Below are positions 45,645 through 58,843 of a stretch of DNA of 64,000 nt, in pieces. The stretch's first letter is position 1. The number at the start of each line of letters is the position of its first letter. The stretch is from Schistosoma mansoni (Eukaryota > Platyhelminthes > Trematoda > Strigeidida > Schistosomatidae), in assembly GCF_000237925.1 (NCBI RefSeq), contig NC_031496.1:13614564-13678563 (forward strand), read 5' to 3'. Both the position numbers and the translations under genes were made by a program. The notes under the pieces are model-generated. The model saw only the letters and a program-made list of their open reading frames with translations, was not told the DNA's origin and did not search any database.

Positions 45645-48600
45645 CTTCAGTGACTACGTTTTATAGTTATACAATAAGATAAAGTGGCTTGGACAAATAC
45701 TTCTTTTACGGCTAAAAGCACTGCCGTAATTTACTCAATTGATATGCATCAAGTAGCAAGTGCTAGTTTTTATTCTAAGTACAAACACAAAAACTGAAAT
45801 ACAGGTAATTAAAATACGTGTTAGAGTGATGAATAGGACGAGACAGATTTAGGTATTGATAGTAACATAATAAAGTTAACTTATCCACTACGTTCTTGGG
45901 TATGAGCAACACTAAGTATGAGTGCTGATGATACTACCCCGTTGTCTAAACCGAAATCGATGGAGGGGGGGGTTCAAATTTGGAACTTAGTGACTATAAG
46001 TCAAATACCATAACCATCAAGCCACCTCTTCACTACCAAATAAGTAATGTCATGAAGCGATTTACCTACCTTTTTGTCCCTCATTTTCAAGTGTCAACTG
46101 TAATAACACATAAAGTGTAATTGTCTTTCTCTACTTGTTTTTAGACTATGTCTAGGAAAGTGTCAAATGCTGCCTGAAATTAACACAGTACCACTTTGTA
46201 TTTTATGGATTTCTATTCTGAAAAATATTCTATAGTTGTCTTACAAACATTGTAGCATACCATTTTCAATTAAATGATTAGTAGTTGTAATGATTATCCT
46301 TGTACAAATTAAATCATACTTTATTTGTAATGTTATTTGACATTTGTTTCAATCGAATGTTGAATATCTAAACACAAGCCAAAAACGACCTGAATTTTCA
46401 GCTAAACAAGAGAACGAGCAACTTTGTGGTTTATACTTATGTTAACAGTGATCACATTAGACTAAGATGTGGTCTTATTCATTTGTGATCATTTATTAAA
46501 TATAAGATCTTGAATACATGTGTTGGTGACTGGCAGTCCATACAAAACTGATAAGGTATAGCACCTAATTTATGAATCTGTGTTTTTTTTATTTGATCAA
46601 CTTCTCCACTCGCTAGGTCGTTCTTAAAGTGGTTTAATCGTTACTTGAGTGAATATTTTGTACAGGTCTTTACCAGTTTGTACGTGATAACATTCTAATA
46701 TTTTAATGACTTGATAGTTTTGAAATGAAAAGATATACATAGCTATCAGTCTTTGTCATAACATTGGTTGAGGATTTCGTTTATATTTCCAAGTTATGCG
46801 AATAACACAAATACAACCGTCATGCTATCAGTTTGCCGTAATTAAATTTCTGTCTGTCGAACAATAAATGGTTTGTAGACGTTAATAAACGTTCCTCATA
46901 ACAAGGTTTTTCACTCTGACTTTTAAGATTTATGTATTAACACTACTCAGTCAGTGAGCAGATAAAGCTGTACAGAGTATGTAAATTCCTGTTTCTATAT
47001 CACAGCTTAGTACTCATGAATGGTTTGTTAGCCTTTATATCAGTAAGAATACAGGAAAGCAAAAAGGGAATTAAGTGATATCTATAACAGTGATAAAAGT
47101 ATAATGAAGTGGAAGATACGGAAATTGAATGATAAAATAGGCTTTCAAATCCAACAAGCATTCATATGTTCATGATCATATCACAAACAATAGCAACTGA
47201 TTATTGAGTCGTATATATCAACTTGAACAAGTAATTTAATACTGGGAAATAGTTTATGTATGGTATTTTATTTTCTGTTAATAATCAGTTTGCTTATGAA
47301 ATTGTTTCCTACTTTTAAAGAAAACAAAACTCAAATTTACGTATTTAGACTAACATTTAAATGCATATATGGTATAGCATAAAATCCCTTACAAAAATCA
47401 TTGACTGAAGTTACGACGATTTTGACTGGTTCAGAAAGCTTAAAACTAATAAATCCAGGAAAAAGTTAATAGTAAAAACTAGAGCAAGTAAACAACTGTG
47501 GGGTGATATATCTGTCAGCAATAATCTTTCTAGCTAAATTACCTAGACACTTCAATAATGAATTTCTACTCGCTCAGACACAGAATCACAAAGTTTTCAC
47601 ATTTTAGAGATGACATTTAGTAAATTCATGTTTCAACGATATTTTGTTTATACTTCCTCAAACTAAACATGATTTCAATTATATGTTCAGTGATGAGCGA
47701 AAATAGTCTTCAGATTGGTTCTATTTCCATTTAGACTCGGCGTACAGAAAAGGCAATATATGGATAGGTTGTGGTAGCAAAGCATTAAGCCTGATAGTTA
47801 GATTGTATAAGCACATTAACTGGTGATTAACTTGTGAAATCAGTATCTTACCTTTGATTATACTTCAGAAGACATTTATTCATGTTTACTTTTGTAGTGA
47901 TATTTTATGTGGTGGTATATTGTCCTACTATTTGTGCAGTCATTTGGAAGAGATAATAATTTGATCTCTTCAACAGTTAACAGCTGAAACGTTGTACAGT
48001 CTATTCGTATATGTGCTACGCATTGCGGACTGACTGCACAACTACTGTAGTTCTGGACATATGTTTCGTCCTAGTAGGAAACGTCATAGCATGACGTAAT
48101 CACGGTTTCGTCAAAGGCCGAACCCATAGTCTTTAGGTTTTGTGACAAACATTTTACTTTCAAATTACAAAGCTGATATCCAACTATTTCAATTTCCAAA
48201 CTTGAGTCGACAGGATATTGAACGATAGTCAATTAGTACGATCGGGGATATTTGTTTTATCCTCCAACATTGTTGAGTTTCACTTATAGGTTTTCGCTAG
48301 GACTTCAGAAATCCTTCTGGGAGTTAGCCACCGGTTAGCACAACCATTGTTTAAATGCGGGGTCGTGATGATTGTTCAAATTGAAAATAGATAATATTGT
48401 ACGTTGATTTTTACTAGTTTTTTTCAGCTAAAAGTAGTCTATGTTATATACTCATCACTTAGAAATATCAGTGAAAAGTTCAGTAACTACCCACCCTTAA
48501 AGGAATAAAAAAAGGAAATATTCTCCACATTCAACATTTATTGGCTATATTGTATTTAAGTTACTTTCTATTAATTAAAGAGGAAAAAAAGCAACAAGAA

Positions 48601-49310
48601 ACAGCCATGTGCGGTTAATTAATCTAAATATGGGGATATTAATGTGAATTTCAATCATTACATGTTTATTCCAAATAAAAATAGAATAAGCCAATTCATT
48701 TGTCTAAATGAAAAGTTCTTGAAAAACTACTAAGAAAAACTTCGAGTGATGTTTCTATGTAAAGGAATTATAATGGACTCTTTTTATCGGAAAACAAAGA
48801 GAGGGAGTATCTGAATTCTATTTCTCATTGTGATGTTTCGTTTCTTTGTAATATTCACAAATATCAAATTAAAATGTTGCATATTTTAATAAATCGTCAA
48901 TAATTTGTCGTGATTTATGCTCTTTGCTATCAGTAGTATATATATATATCTACAGAGGTATATGTATGTTAATATTGCTTATGTACAAAAGAATAAGGAA
49001 GTAGATAAGTGTTAAATTAATCAACAAGCGATAGTGATACATCATTATTATCACTAAGATTTTGTAAAAATATCACAGCGGTACTAATTATATGAGTAGT
49101 GTACAACAACAAACAACATAGATTAAGATAAATATATTACTTAACATTTGCGATATTTTCCATCTTCACTTGTCTTTTTGGCTATTTGTTCAGCAAGCCT
49201 AAATTTGTGCGCGAGTGAAACGTTTTTGACGACAATCAGAACTAACAAATAATATTCAGAGATCATATTATGTATTCCATTTGTCTTTGTTGTTCTATGT
49301 AAAGTACTAA
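45645..49310. other. Intergenic, one tRNA-headed repeat, otherwise no feature
   Basis: Contains the type-D repeat at 45895-46040. The rest is AT-rich with an (AT)n run near 48945. No exon was recognised on either strand. Confidence 0.45.
45895..46040 (-). repeat. Type-D tRNA-headed repeat
   Basis: Shares GAGTGCTGATGATACTACCC and a following CTAAACCGA with 25985-26165. On the minus strand a box A-like segment (GCTTGATGGTTATGG) and a box B-like segment (AAATTTGAACC) are in tRNA order. Confidence 0.45.
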
Positions 49311-49490
49311 TCAACGTAGTTCTACTGAACGTGATTCCATGGAAGTTATTGGTGCAAAATTAGCCGTTGGTACATTCATTGATTTTGTTCTGTATAAATC
49401 ATTACGTGGAAGTCGATAATCAGATATAGTATGAGCACGATGTAATGTTAAATTTGGCACAGTAGTTGATTTACTTCTTGGTGGGGAAGT
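49311..49490 (-). CDS. Ser/Pro-rich scaffold-like protein, last exon
   Basis: The acceptor AATCAG and a TGA stop (49311-49313) enclose 59 codons: TSPPRSKSTTVPNLTLHRAH through to SMESRSVELR. It is rich in basic residues next to Ser/Thr (RSKSTT, RTKSMNVP, RAHTIS), which look like kinase or 14-3-3-type sites. Phase 0 fits the upstream exon. The final EL-R does not form a classical PDZ ligand. Confidence 0.75.
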   Translation of the reverse strand, partial: TSPPRSKSTTVPNLTLHRAHTISDYRLPRNDLYRTKSMNVPTANFAPITSMESRSVELR

Positions 49491-50999
49491 CTGATTTGAT
49501 GATCATAATAATAAATGGATAAATAACATAAAAATCATCATTTAAGTCAATGTTTTCATTATTGAATCAAATAAGTTTATCTAACATAAAATTACAATTA
49601 TTCCAAACACTTACACTTATTTGGATGTAAAATAATGTTAATTTCCGTTACAAAATGATACTAAGTGAAGGTAGATTGGAAACTAAAGAACACATGTTTC
49701 ATCTTAGTTTGGAATCCATCTCCCTTGTATATCCACACTCCTCTCAGGAAACGATCTCTACGGACCTCCTAATTTCATGAAGTACAAAGTGATCAAGTTA
49801 TCTATAATGACACTTGCTACAACATATTGACATTCAATCAGTCCAGAAACAGTGAGACGTTATAACAGTATAGGAATATATTATATCTTACATCAATCAC
49901 TTAATGGAAATCAATGTCAGCAAGTCTAGATCATTAGTAGTTTTAACGGGAAACAAAGTTTGTTCAAAAAATTGAGTCGATTATTAGATCTATCTATATG
50001 GAATAATAACAAATGTTATCAGGTTCATTTTATCACAAAATCACTAGTTCATCTTAACCTGTGTAATTGGAAATTTTTTTAAAGTAACTATGTTGACACT
50101 GCTATTAGCTAATCAACACTAAATATTATGCCAAATTATCTTGGATTTTCTTTTATCAAATATTAGACATGAAAAAGCTTGATAAGTGATTGTTAGCTGG
50201 CGCATCCAGGTTGGTTACTCTACGTAGTGTACTGTGATAAATTAATTACACCTTATCTATCTCCTTAGATTGTAATGCTCAATCATAAACAATTGAGTTC
50301 AATGAATATAGTTCAGAATGGTGATGAAATAGACACTTCTCAATATTAGACGATTGGAGGTAGCCCACAATAAACTCTGAACATAATTTTCGCGTATAAG
50401 ACATCAATATGCACCCGCAATCTTGCGGGAACAGATGCTCCAAGTGAAATTCAAACCCAATTCTTTCAGCTTCACAATCTGAGGTTACCACTGAACCATT
50501 GTGGTGATGACTGACTGAATTTCCATTTACGGATATAAGACTGAGCACAATGATATATCATTTTACAACAACACAGTATTATGAATAAATAATAAAAAAT
50601 AATCTAGTTTTCTTTTACCAACAGTTATTTCTCCTTGTATTGAATCATAACGTATAAATAACATTTCACTGTCGAAATCAATGGCTGTTTGGCTTGAATA
50701 TTTTAGTGAAATATGAAACTACACCTAGAGTAAAAAACATCTCATACGAAAAGATTCAAACTTCTTAAATACATTTGGCAATTACGAGTATTAATCAAAT
50801 ACAATCACTGAAATGTTAGTCGACGGTTCATGTAAATTACGAATATTCCAAATACTTAGAATTCTCAAGCTTATATATAAACATCATATTATTTAAGGAG
50901 TTATCGGTAGACTGAAAGATTGATAGTATAGAAATAACAAAACTCAGCTAAATATGTATATAGTAAACTAGTTGTCGTGATTTTTTCTTTCCAACTTAC
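49491..50999 (-). other. Intron of the Ser/Pro-rich gene
   Basis: Bounded by GTAAGT and CATCAAATCAG on the minus strand. Contains the tRNA-headed repeat at 50406-50510. Confidence 0.65.
50406..50510 (-). repeat. tRNA-headed SINE (type C/E)
   Basis: The minus strand carries a box A (ATGGTTCAGTGGTAACCTC) and box B (TGGGTTTGAATTTC) at tRNA spacing, followed by CCCGCAAGATTGCGGG, a small perfect hairpin. No hammerhead core was found. Confidence 0.55.
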
Positions 51000-51421
51000 T
51001 GTCCCATATTTTAATCGAACAAGTAGTTTATGTTCACCACTACTGCTCTTATTACTATTAGTATTTTGAACATTTAAAGACAACTCGTTAGCTGATAATA
51101 ATTCTGAAATAGAATTTTTCATTGGTACATTTAATGGATTCGTTTTTGTTTCTACGATAGAATAATACGATCCAGATCGACTGTGAGTATCTGAAATTGA
51201 TTGCGATAGTGTGGAACAATTTGATTTTTGACATTCAAGTGGTAGACCATCTATAATTTGTGATATCGACTCATGGGATGTTTGTTGTTTGTATGTGTCT
51301 GTTTGTCCAGATTGTATACTCTTATTGCTTTGTGTGAGTTTTAATGGAAGAGTCATTTTTATTGGATTTATTTGTAAGTTTTTGTCATTTAAACTTTGAA
51401 ATCGTTTAGCTCTGCGTTCAC
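51000..51421 (-). CDS. Ser/Pro-rich scaffold-like protein, exon
   Basis: Between TTTCAAACAG and GTAAGT: two bases plus 140 codons, phase 1 in and phase 0 out. It begins ERRAKRFQSLNDKNLQINPI. A Ser/Thr/Gln-rich disordered stretch follows, with SISQIIDGLPLECQK, NSISELLSANELSLNVQN and a final KLLVRLKYGT. No catalytic domain. The two short amphipathic pieces may be binding motifs. Confidence 0.75.
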
Positions 51422-52746
51422 CTGTTTGAAATACAAAAACAAAGAAATATGATGTGCATTTTCTAGTTTTAAACGAATCGTTTCATAAACATTGAACGCC
51501 CAGTATACACATAAGATGTCAGATATAAATTCAATCCGCAAAACCATTAGTGATGGTGAGAGTGAAGGCAGTAGACATATAGTAAAACAGTGGTTTAGTG
51601 GTTGGGTCGTTCAGCTGTTAATCAGTCGGTTACCTTTTAAAATCTCATTCCATCTAATTTAGTTTAAGCAGTTGAGTAGTATCACTATCCTCCATCCTGG
51701 TGTATGATTTCGAACCAAGAAAATGAATATTCACATGGTAAATCAATTACATTGATGACTGGATTTAAATGTTGCTGAATTATCATCCGGTAAACTGACT
51801 CCAGGTTATTTGAGGTAATAATGGATATTATCAAAGATAAATTGGGTCAAAACAATTGTAAACAAAATAATTGTTCAATCATGTTCAGATACTGATTCCA
51901 TTCAGAGTGGAATGCATTCGAATAGCGATATGTGATTTATATATATATATATATAATCTCAAGTCTAGTGTTTCATTTCTTCCTTTTTTTCTAACTAAAT
52001 TATACGATGGATTTAAACGACGTGCAAACTTGACATGACTGTCATTTTACACCAACAATTCAAAGATAAACACATTACTGCAGTGTAAATTTCTGTTAAA
52101 TCATTCGAAATTCCACGTAACTCTTACAAACGTTTTATAAAAGATAAATATAATGAATGATAAATATTTTAGAGCAATTTCTCATACAATGAAAAACTTG
52201 GGTAAATTAAACGAGTGTTACATACACAGGTTTTGAGATAACTTCAGCTGTTTCATCCTAATCTAAGCTCTTAAACATTGAGTAATTGTGTAAAGTTGTA
52301 GTTATGACTGTCAGATCTGATAGTGAATACATGGTCTCATTTACTTGTGATTTTAATTCATGGTTGTCTGCCTACTTTATTTAATGTTTCTGAAGAGTTT
52401 ACTCACTTTTACTATTAACTTTATTCAATCGACTTGATAAATCAAGACTTTTCAAAAGTCATCCTTGAGTTAATCACTTATGAGTGAGCCATTATTAATT
52501 ATTCAAGTGAAGATCAAAAGTCCCTATTTTCTTACTGCTGTGGAGCTGAGTACGCATTATTAGAAGAACAACAACCCAGAATGACATAGATATTCGGCAT
52601 TCATTGATTTCTAGTGCTTCTACATTTAATGATGTTCATTAACTTTAAATTACATGAAACCGCCGCAGATGTATGTAAATCAGCCAAAATATAAGGAAAA
52701 ATACAAACAAAGCATTATATATATAAAATAATAATTTAACACATAC
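51422..52746 (-). other. Intron of the Ser/Pro-rich gene
   Basis: Bounded by GTATGT and TTTCAAACAG. It includes a 9- to 10-unit AT run near 51935 and a decayed type-D-like segment at 51650-51720. Confidence 0.6.
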
Positions 52747-53128
52747 ATAGAGATAGTTGTTTACTGTCTGTTGTTGTATATTTTGTCATCAATAAGTTAG
52801 GATTGGATTCAGATGAAATAGATTTTAAAGAATAGGAGTTCGATGATAATGGTGATTGAACTTTCAGTGATAATTTCCTAGGTGGTAATGGTGGCGGAAC
52901 GTTAGCATCAGGAGGACGTGGTACAATTATTCCATTACTATTACCAGTTAGTTGATGACGACTACGTTGACCAGATGGATTGGTAGTTATAGGTATTTTC
53001 AATGGTCGGCATAAAGATGTCCCATTTTTTGGTTTATCCAAGTTCATGTTACTATTATGCGAATAACCATTCATTGATTTGTTTGAACATATGTCTAGAT
53101 GTTGAAGAGATGTAGTTGAACGTCTAAG
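52747..53128 (-). CDS. Ser/Pro-rich scaffold-like protein, exon with SH3-ligand motif
   Basis: Between CTTTCTGTTTAG and GTATGT: 127 codons plus one base. It starts LRRSTTSLQHLDIC. The key motif is VPRPPDANVPPPLPPRKLSL: PPPLPPRK is a strong class II SH3-binding sequence (PxxPxR/K). Serine-rich text follows (SNSYSLKSISSESNPNLLM). This points to an adaptor, cytoskeletal or receptor-tail protein acting in the cytoplasm. Confidence 0.8.
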
Positions 53129-54439
53129 CTAAACAGAAAGAAAGTATTATGTTAGAAGAAAAAGATAATACATTTATTATTTGGACGATAATCATCATTA
53201 CTATGAAAAGTATTTAAAGATGATTTAAAAAATGAGGGTAAATATTATTTTAATCATACAGGTATTCAATATAAAATTCGTATTAGTTTTAGAGAGCATT
53301 GATTAATTATTAGTAAGATGGTTGGTTGTGTAGAGATATTGAAATAACAATTAATTTTCACTATTAATTCACATCAGTTGGAAGACTAGAAACTAATGAC
53401 TGGCAGAGATGTTTCGTTCAAGTTGGTGACTAGTTAACAGTGTACACTTATGAAACCCTATAATAATGTACTCACAATTGACTAGTTTCAGAATGGATTT
53501 CGTGAAATTTTTAATTGAAACTTTTTATGTTATAGAGTTAATAAAATAAAATTTGATGAATTGAGGAGAGGTATTGAAAGAGAATGTACATGTGTTAATA
53601 TAGTTAGCTAATGTAAGCAAATAATGCATGTTAAACTAATCAATCATTATGCAATATATTGATTTATTTATTCATGGAAATCAACAAAACATACTTTCGG
53701 GCAGGGAATTATAATTTTTGTTTTAGATAGAATGTGAGTAAAGTTTCCATTTAAATCACATAAAAAGATACAAAGGATGAAAATATTTAGATGAAATTCT
53801 TCTCTCAGAAGTACTCGTATCTAGTAAAGTTTATAATGATAAGTTAGTCATTACTTTGTACTAAAACTTTATAGTTAAAGATAATGTATACCAATTAAAC
53901 AATAAAAGTTAATTTATGCCTAAGTAAATACGCACGCGATCGATAAGAAGGGATAAATGCGGTCAGAGTAAAATCAGTATAAAAATTTTATTGAGATAAG
54001 TCACAGTAAAGTGAAATAAAAAACGATATAAATGAACGTTTTACAGTTAATCATTATATAACTGTTTATGTAAAGTTGAATGCACTAGATAAATCCATAT
54101 ATTTGTGTTATTCATTTACTGAAGTGTTACAAAATAAGCAAACATAACTACTTTATGGTATATGAATCAAAAAAGCTGAAAAGAAACAATCAACGGCTAT
54201 GAAAATAATGACAGCCTTTAAAAATAGATGAGACAATTTGATTTTTGTAAAGAAATATTTTAAAGTAAGAGTATAACTCTAATAATTACGTAACATGTAA
54301 TAAATTCAAATATAGAAAATCTAATTTCACATATAGGTATCAATGTCAAGTTTAGATTTGATAGTTTAAAATAAGTTCAGCATTGGGTAGAAAATAAATA
54401 AAAAATATATTCTTGTGATACTGTATTTCTGACATCCAG

Positions 54440-54579
54440 TGACTTAATGTCAGTCACTTCTTCAGAGTGAATGAATAACCAGAATAAAACTAACGTAATT
54501 TTAAAAAATACAAAAGGAATCTGTGTTAGTTTTATTTCAGTTATTTATTTACTTTGAAGAAGTAACTGACATGAAGTCA
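54440..54579. repeat. Inverted repeat, 55-bp arms, 30-bp spacer
   Basis: 54440-54494 and 54525-54579 are inverted copies with roughly seven mismatches; both contain a GTCAG-TTACTTCTTC-like core. The RNA would fold into a long hairpin. The right arm and its 3' flank resemble 55061-55135, so this is a dispersed family rather than a chance palindrome. Confidence 0.75.
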
Positions 54580-55060
54580 CAAAACATCTAAAATACAATT
54601 TACTACTAATTGGGATATCATAAAAATATATTTATTAAAATCTCACATAAAATTCATTGCCAATTGATCAAACAAAAATTTCGTAAATTTTTTTTCTTGA
54701 GGAAAACCACTTTCAAACTCCAAGTATACACCAATTAATTATCTAAACAACGTATATTTCCATCTATGTACTTGCACCTTTAACAATTAGTTTTGATATT
54801 TAGTATGGAATAGACTTTGTGAAATATTTTTGAACTACTAATGAGTAGGCATACATATTTTATCTAATATTTTTCCATTACCCAATGAGCCTCAACACCC
54901 AATGTTCATAACAATATGGTAAATAGTAGAAGAAAAACGCTAAGTAGTAAAGAGAATTACACACTGAAAAAGCTAGATTTTTCAGATCAAAAATATAGTG
55001 ACGCATAAACAGTTGGCATACAACAAGTGTATATATATTAAACACCGAGAACAATTCAAT

Positions 55061-55135
55061 TTCTGAAGAAGTGGCTTACAGCGAGTCACGAAACGTCAGA
55101 AAATCTAATTTTTCTACCCATCGGGATATTACAAA
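55061..55135 (+). repeat. Dispersed repeat with hammerhead-like core
   Basis: It reads CTGAAGAAGTGGCTTACAGC, then GAGTCACGAAACGTCAG, with GTGGCT able to pair with AGTCAC between CTGAAGA and GAAAC. One extra A before the stem and a stem III without a loop depart from a standard hammerhead. It is similar to the flank of the inverted repeat at 54440-54579, where the core is mutated. A Penelope-element end is one possibility. Confidence 0.4.
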
Positions 55136-56444
55136 TATATTATTTTCATTTATATATGGACAGCTTTGTTTTCACAACTAAATTTATCTTGATTGTAAAT
55201 GATATAAATTTTTGTATTTTTTTATTATTAATATGTCTCTTTCGTGGTTATTATTGTTGATCCTTTCAAAAATAATTCAACTATGACAGTCTTTACTGCC
55301 GATTAGTTTACCATTAGTTACAAAATATTTGAATTGAAAATAGCGATGAATTTGTTAGACTATTCTTCCCCTTATTTTTCGTACTTCATTCTTTTCTTGA
55401 GGAATTTCAATAAAGTAAGAATAATAATCATTGCAGTATGTCATTTAAATTCCTATTCATTCTGTGAAATGTCTTCAGACATCTATTTACAATCTACTAT
55501 AATAACAGTAATTACATGATAAATTGTGAGTGTTTGGGTGGATGCTTACGATTTAATATCATGTTTCGCGGGAAGTATGGACCAAGGTTCGAGACAACAT
55601 GTGGAAAAGAGTAGATATATCAAAGGCGATAAATGTGTGAAAACCTTAAGAAAACTTCATATAGCTAATTATTTATGCCATAAGAATATTGAACAAGAGA
55701 AAACCGTAAAATGTTATTAGCAATAGAAAATAGATGTCCACGTATAAAAACGATTGATTAATATTGAGTAGACAATGGGTAAGGGAGAAAGACTTCCAAT
55801 AAAAAAACTGTTATTTCATATCATCGATTGATAATGATTTTTCATTTTTCGATCGAGGAAAATTGAAGAACACACGCGAAATAAAATGACTTCATATTAT
55901 TCTGCTGAAATTTTCCCTTAGTTTATTGAAAAAAATATAGAAATGTTCAATCTATGGATTCAGTAAAAAGATGAAAAGGGATAAAAACTATTGTTAAGTG
56001 AATATAACTAAGTAGGTATTCAAAAGATGTTTTATTCAATAAACTTCTATACAGTACTAGACTTTGAAGGCTGTTTTTGGTTGGATTGTCAATTATACGC
56101 TTTAGTCAAAGTTTATAGATCAGGAAGTTTAGTATACTACCACAGTCGATCAAAACACTCACTAGTAATTTACTAGAATGTAGGCCTTTTCCAACTCTGA
56201 TTCTCAGTAATGCTTTTAAATCACTTGTACATTTTAAGTGATATAGCTAGAAGTCAATTTGATCTTTAAACACTTTTTTCTCTTCTTCATTCGTAATTGT
56301 TGTCAACATATTTTTTGATGGTGAAGATTTTCATTGAACTTGCTGTGCACTTTCTATGTAATTTCAAAGCAAAATTTTGTCTTAGTCGATCTGTATAAAA
56401 ATGGAGGAATGAAAAAAAGTGACAAGTAAAAATGATTTACTAAC

Positions 56445-56856
56445 CAAATCCAAAGATGGGGGATGTGGACGTGGAGGTAATGGTGGAGGAGAAGATGCAG
56501 TAAAGCCATCAGTGGACGGGCATGTTTTGCGTCTAGCGTGCGTTAGTGAACATGTTTCATCGTATACTGATGAGATAACACCAGCATCTTTTTCGCTTTT
56601 GATTCGATGTAACCTTGTGAATGACTTTATGGAATCATTTTTAAATGATAACACTGATTGTCTTGTTTCATTAACAAGAGTTTGTGATTTCATTTGATGT
56701 ATACTTTTCAACTGTACATGATCATTATTATGAATAAGACGAGGTGGAGGAGGTCGTGGTGGCGGTTCACGTTTTAATGATTTATTGGATTCCATATCAG
56801 ATGAATTAAATCGATTCGCTGAACTATTGGATGATTTAAATGAAGAATCTGATGAA
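56445..56856 (-). CDS. Ser/Pro-rich scaffold-like protein, exon with two proline clusters
   Basis: Between TTTTTATTGTAG and GTTAGT: one base plus 137 codons, completing Arg (CG|T) and ending in phase 0. Two SH3-ligand clusters stand out, REPPPRPPPPRLIH near residue 33 and SPPPLPPRPHPPSLDL at the end. Between them lies a basic, Ser-rich stretch (KSFTRLHRIKSEKDAG). The donor GTTAGT is slightly unusual, but it is the one that keeps the phase with 53128. Confidence 0.78.
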
Positions 56857-58604
56857 CTACAATAAAAATTTGAGAGAGAACTAGGTAACAGAATCGCACA
56901 AAACTAATGGACTGTTATTAGAAAGTTGTATATTTGATTTCTTATCATGTTGGTAAATGGGAAAAATCAATGGAAAACTTTTATCGACCTGGATTAAGTG
57001 TACCATAATACGTACCTTTCAAATAAATAAAGGAGGCAAAATACATGCGTGAAGCAACTTGAATCCTTTGAAACACTTTAAAATCGTTATTCCAAATAAA
57101 CAATCGCACAAGAAAATTTCCAACTCTGATAAAGGTTCAAGATCTTCAAGTAGTGTAGTCGCTCTCTGAGGTCCGACCTTCAGTGATGTTGCAAAATGCC
57201 TTAAGATTTTGAAGCCACACTTTAAACAATTAGGAGAGAATCTAAATAAATCAAGCGAATCCCATAACTAAAACAATGAAATCTGTTATATGGTGGTAGT
57301 TTTGCGAAGTTTATTAGTTTACCATACCTTAGTATAGGTTTTATAACTTGAATACTATGAAAATGTCGCTACGAAATATCATTTACCAGTGTAAATGAAT
57401 TCCTTTCTAGGTCTTTTTTCATGAAAAATGTCTTAATAAAAAATCTTTAGGTGCCTACATGTTCTTCATCAACAATAGCTGAGTGGTAACGCCTCTGACT
57501 GTGAAATTGGTTGACACAAAATCGAGTCTACCAGAGGGCATGAGTTCCCTTAACGATACATGTACGCCTTGCTGACGAATGCTAAGCAGCAGAAAACTTA
57601 GGTCCAGTGTTTCCTGCCAATTACTTCCAACCACCACCTTACATCTCGACATATTGCACACGATTTCAAAACACTCAGACTAGTGCCCCCATTGTAAGTT
57701 GATCAATAGAGGTCAGTCAGAACTAAGAAGGAATTTATATACATTTTAGTAGTCAATACTCAGTGATCCATCAATTTTAAGTAAAATATCTTGCTTATCT
57801 GTCCTATGCTCCTTCACGAGGTGCAACAGGCGTAAGTGAGTAAGTATCTTGCGCTTACCATTATCTGGAGGGAGATCATGATAATGAATCAGCTATTAAT
57901 TAGGTGATAAGCACACAGAACTAGTCATAAATATAGAATGGCTAGGAGTGACCGTTTCGTTGGAATTTCCTGTTCAAGGACGAGGAAAGGCAGAAGTACA
58001 GAATTTTTCTCCTTTTCATACCTTTAAACAGTTATAATACCTTTCTAATAATGAAATTCATTTTAAATAGTGTTTTTAAAACTAACGAGCTTATCGTGGC
58101 CAATGGAAAGCTTCCTGAAATACGAAAAACATTTATTAGCTAGTCAAGCAAATGGAATGAAGTTATGTTATTTTATGAGGAAAGACTCGGACTAGTTTTT
58201 ACATGTGACACAGTGGATATACATATGTTTTGTAAATAAGTTTGACCACAGCATCAAGATAAAAATAACTGGCTACGAAAGTCATTTGCAGCACAGCTAA
58301 CTAAAGAGCTGAGCTTGTCACTGATCAGCTTCAACGAAGAATAGAAAATCTCATGTTCCGAGATGATGTACTTTCTGTGGATCAATTAAGACGCAGAAAT
58401 ACAGTGAAAATAAAGACAGAAAATCACCTCAACTTACAAATCGCTGAATAAGTCATAAAAAAGAGCAGTTACATAAGTTAGATATTAACAAAATAAATAT
58501 AGGGCCAAACTGATCACCATGTTGAATACTACTGCGTCTATGAAGAGATGAAGGAAAGAACCATCACCTCACTAACACTTGGCAATATATATGATATGAC
58601 TTAC
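56857..58604 (-). other. Intron of the Ser/Pro-rich gene
   Basis: Bounded by GTAAGT and TTTTTATTGTAG. Contains the tRNA-headed repeat at 57472-57655. Confidence 0.6.
57472..57655 (+). repeat. tRNA-headed SINE (type C/E)
   Basis: Box A (TAGCTGAGTGGTAACGCCTC) and a box B-like segment (AAAATCGAGTCTACC) are followed by GTCCAGTGTTTCCTGCC, which resembles the post-ribozyme tail of the type-B SINE. CTGACGA is present, but the rest does not fold as a hammerhead. Confidence 0.5.
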
Positions 58605-58843
58605 CGACTGTCACCAGTTTGTATTTCCAACTGATTATTTTGGTAATCTGTAAAAAATTGTTTCTTACTAAGAAGAGTTCCTGATGCAAAACTAGGCGTA
58701 GAATTAGCAAAACAAGAATTTGGACGATTTCGATAGGGCGAATGATCTATATCCTGCATACGTGCCATTATAGGTGCATGCTTCGGATTTATATCCATTG
58801 AACCGAACTTATTACTTTTATACGAAACCAGTGATTGTTCAGC
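58605..58843 (-). CDS. Ser/Pro-rich scaffold-like protein, exon
   Basis: Between AAATAAAAAAG and GTAAGT: 79 codons plus two bases, starting AEQSLVSYKSNKFGSMDINP and ending with LEIQTGDS. Polar, with no recognised domain. Phase 0 in and phase 2 out matches both neighbours. The acceptor is A-rich rather than pyrimidine-rich, so its exact position is less certain. Confidence 0.68.

Larger units (their letters stand above)
53129..56444 (-). other. Intron of the Ser/Pro-rich gene (3.3 kb)
   Basis: Bounded by GTTAGT and CTGTTTAG. It holds the inverted repeat at 54440-54579 and the related repeat at 55061-55135. Plus-strand open frames at 55334-55720 show no family resemblance. Confidence 0.6.

Noticed and set aside
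48040-48140. GTTTCGTCCTAGTAGG as another antisense hammerhead
   Set aside because: It shares only the GGACGAAAC string; no CTGANGA partner lies at the right distance.
50406-50510. tRNA gene
   Set aside because: Box spacing is right, but the cloverleaf stems do not form. It resembles other tRNA-headed repeats in the window.
57472-57655. Possible hammerhead in the type-C repeat (CTGACGA then GCAGAAAAC)
   Set aside because: Stem II would start with an A-A mismatch and stem III does not close, so only the tRNA-like head is supported.
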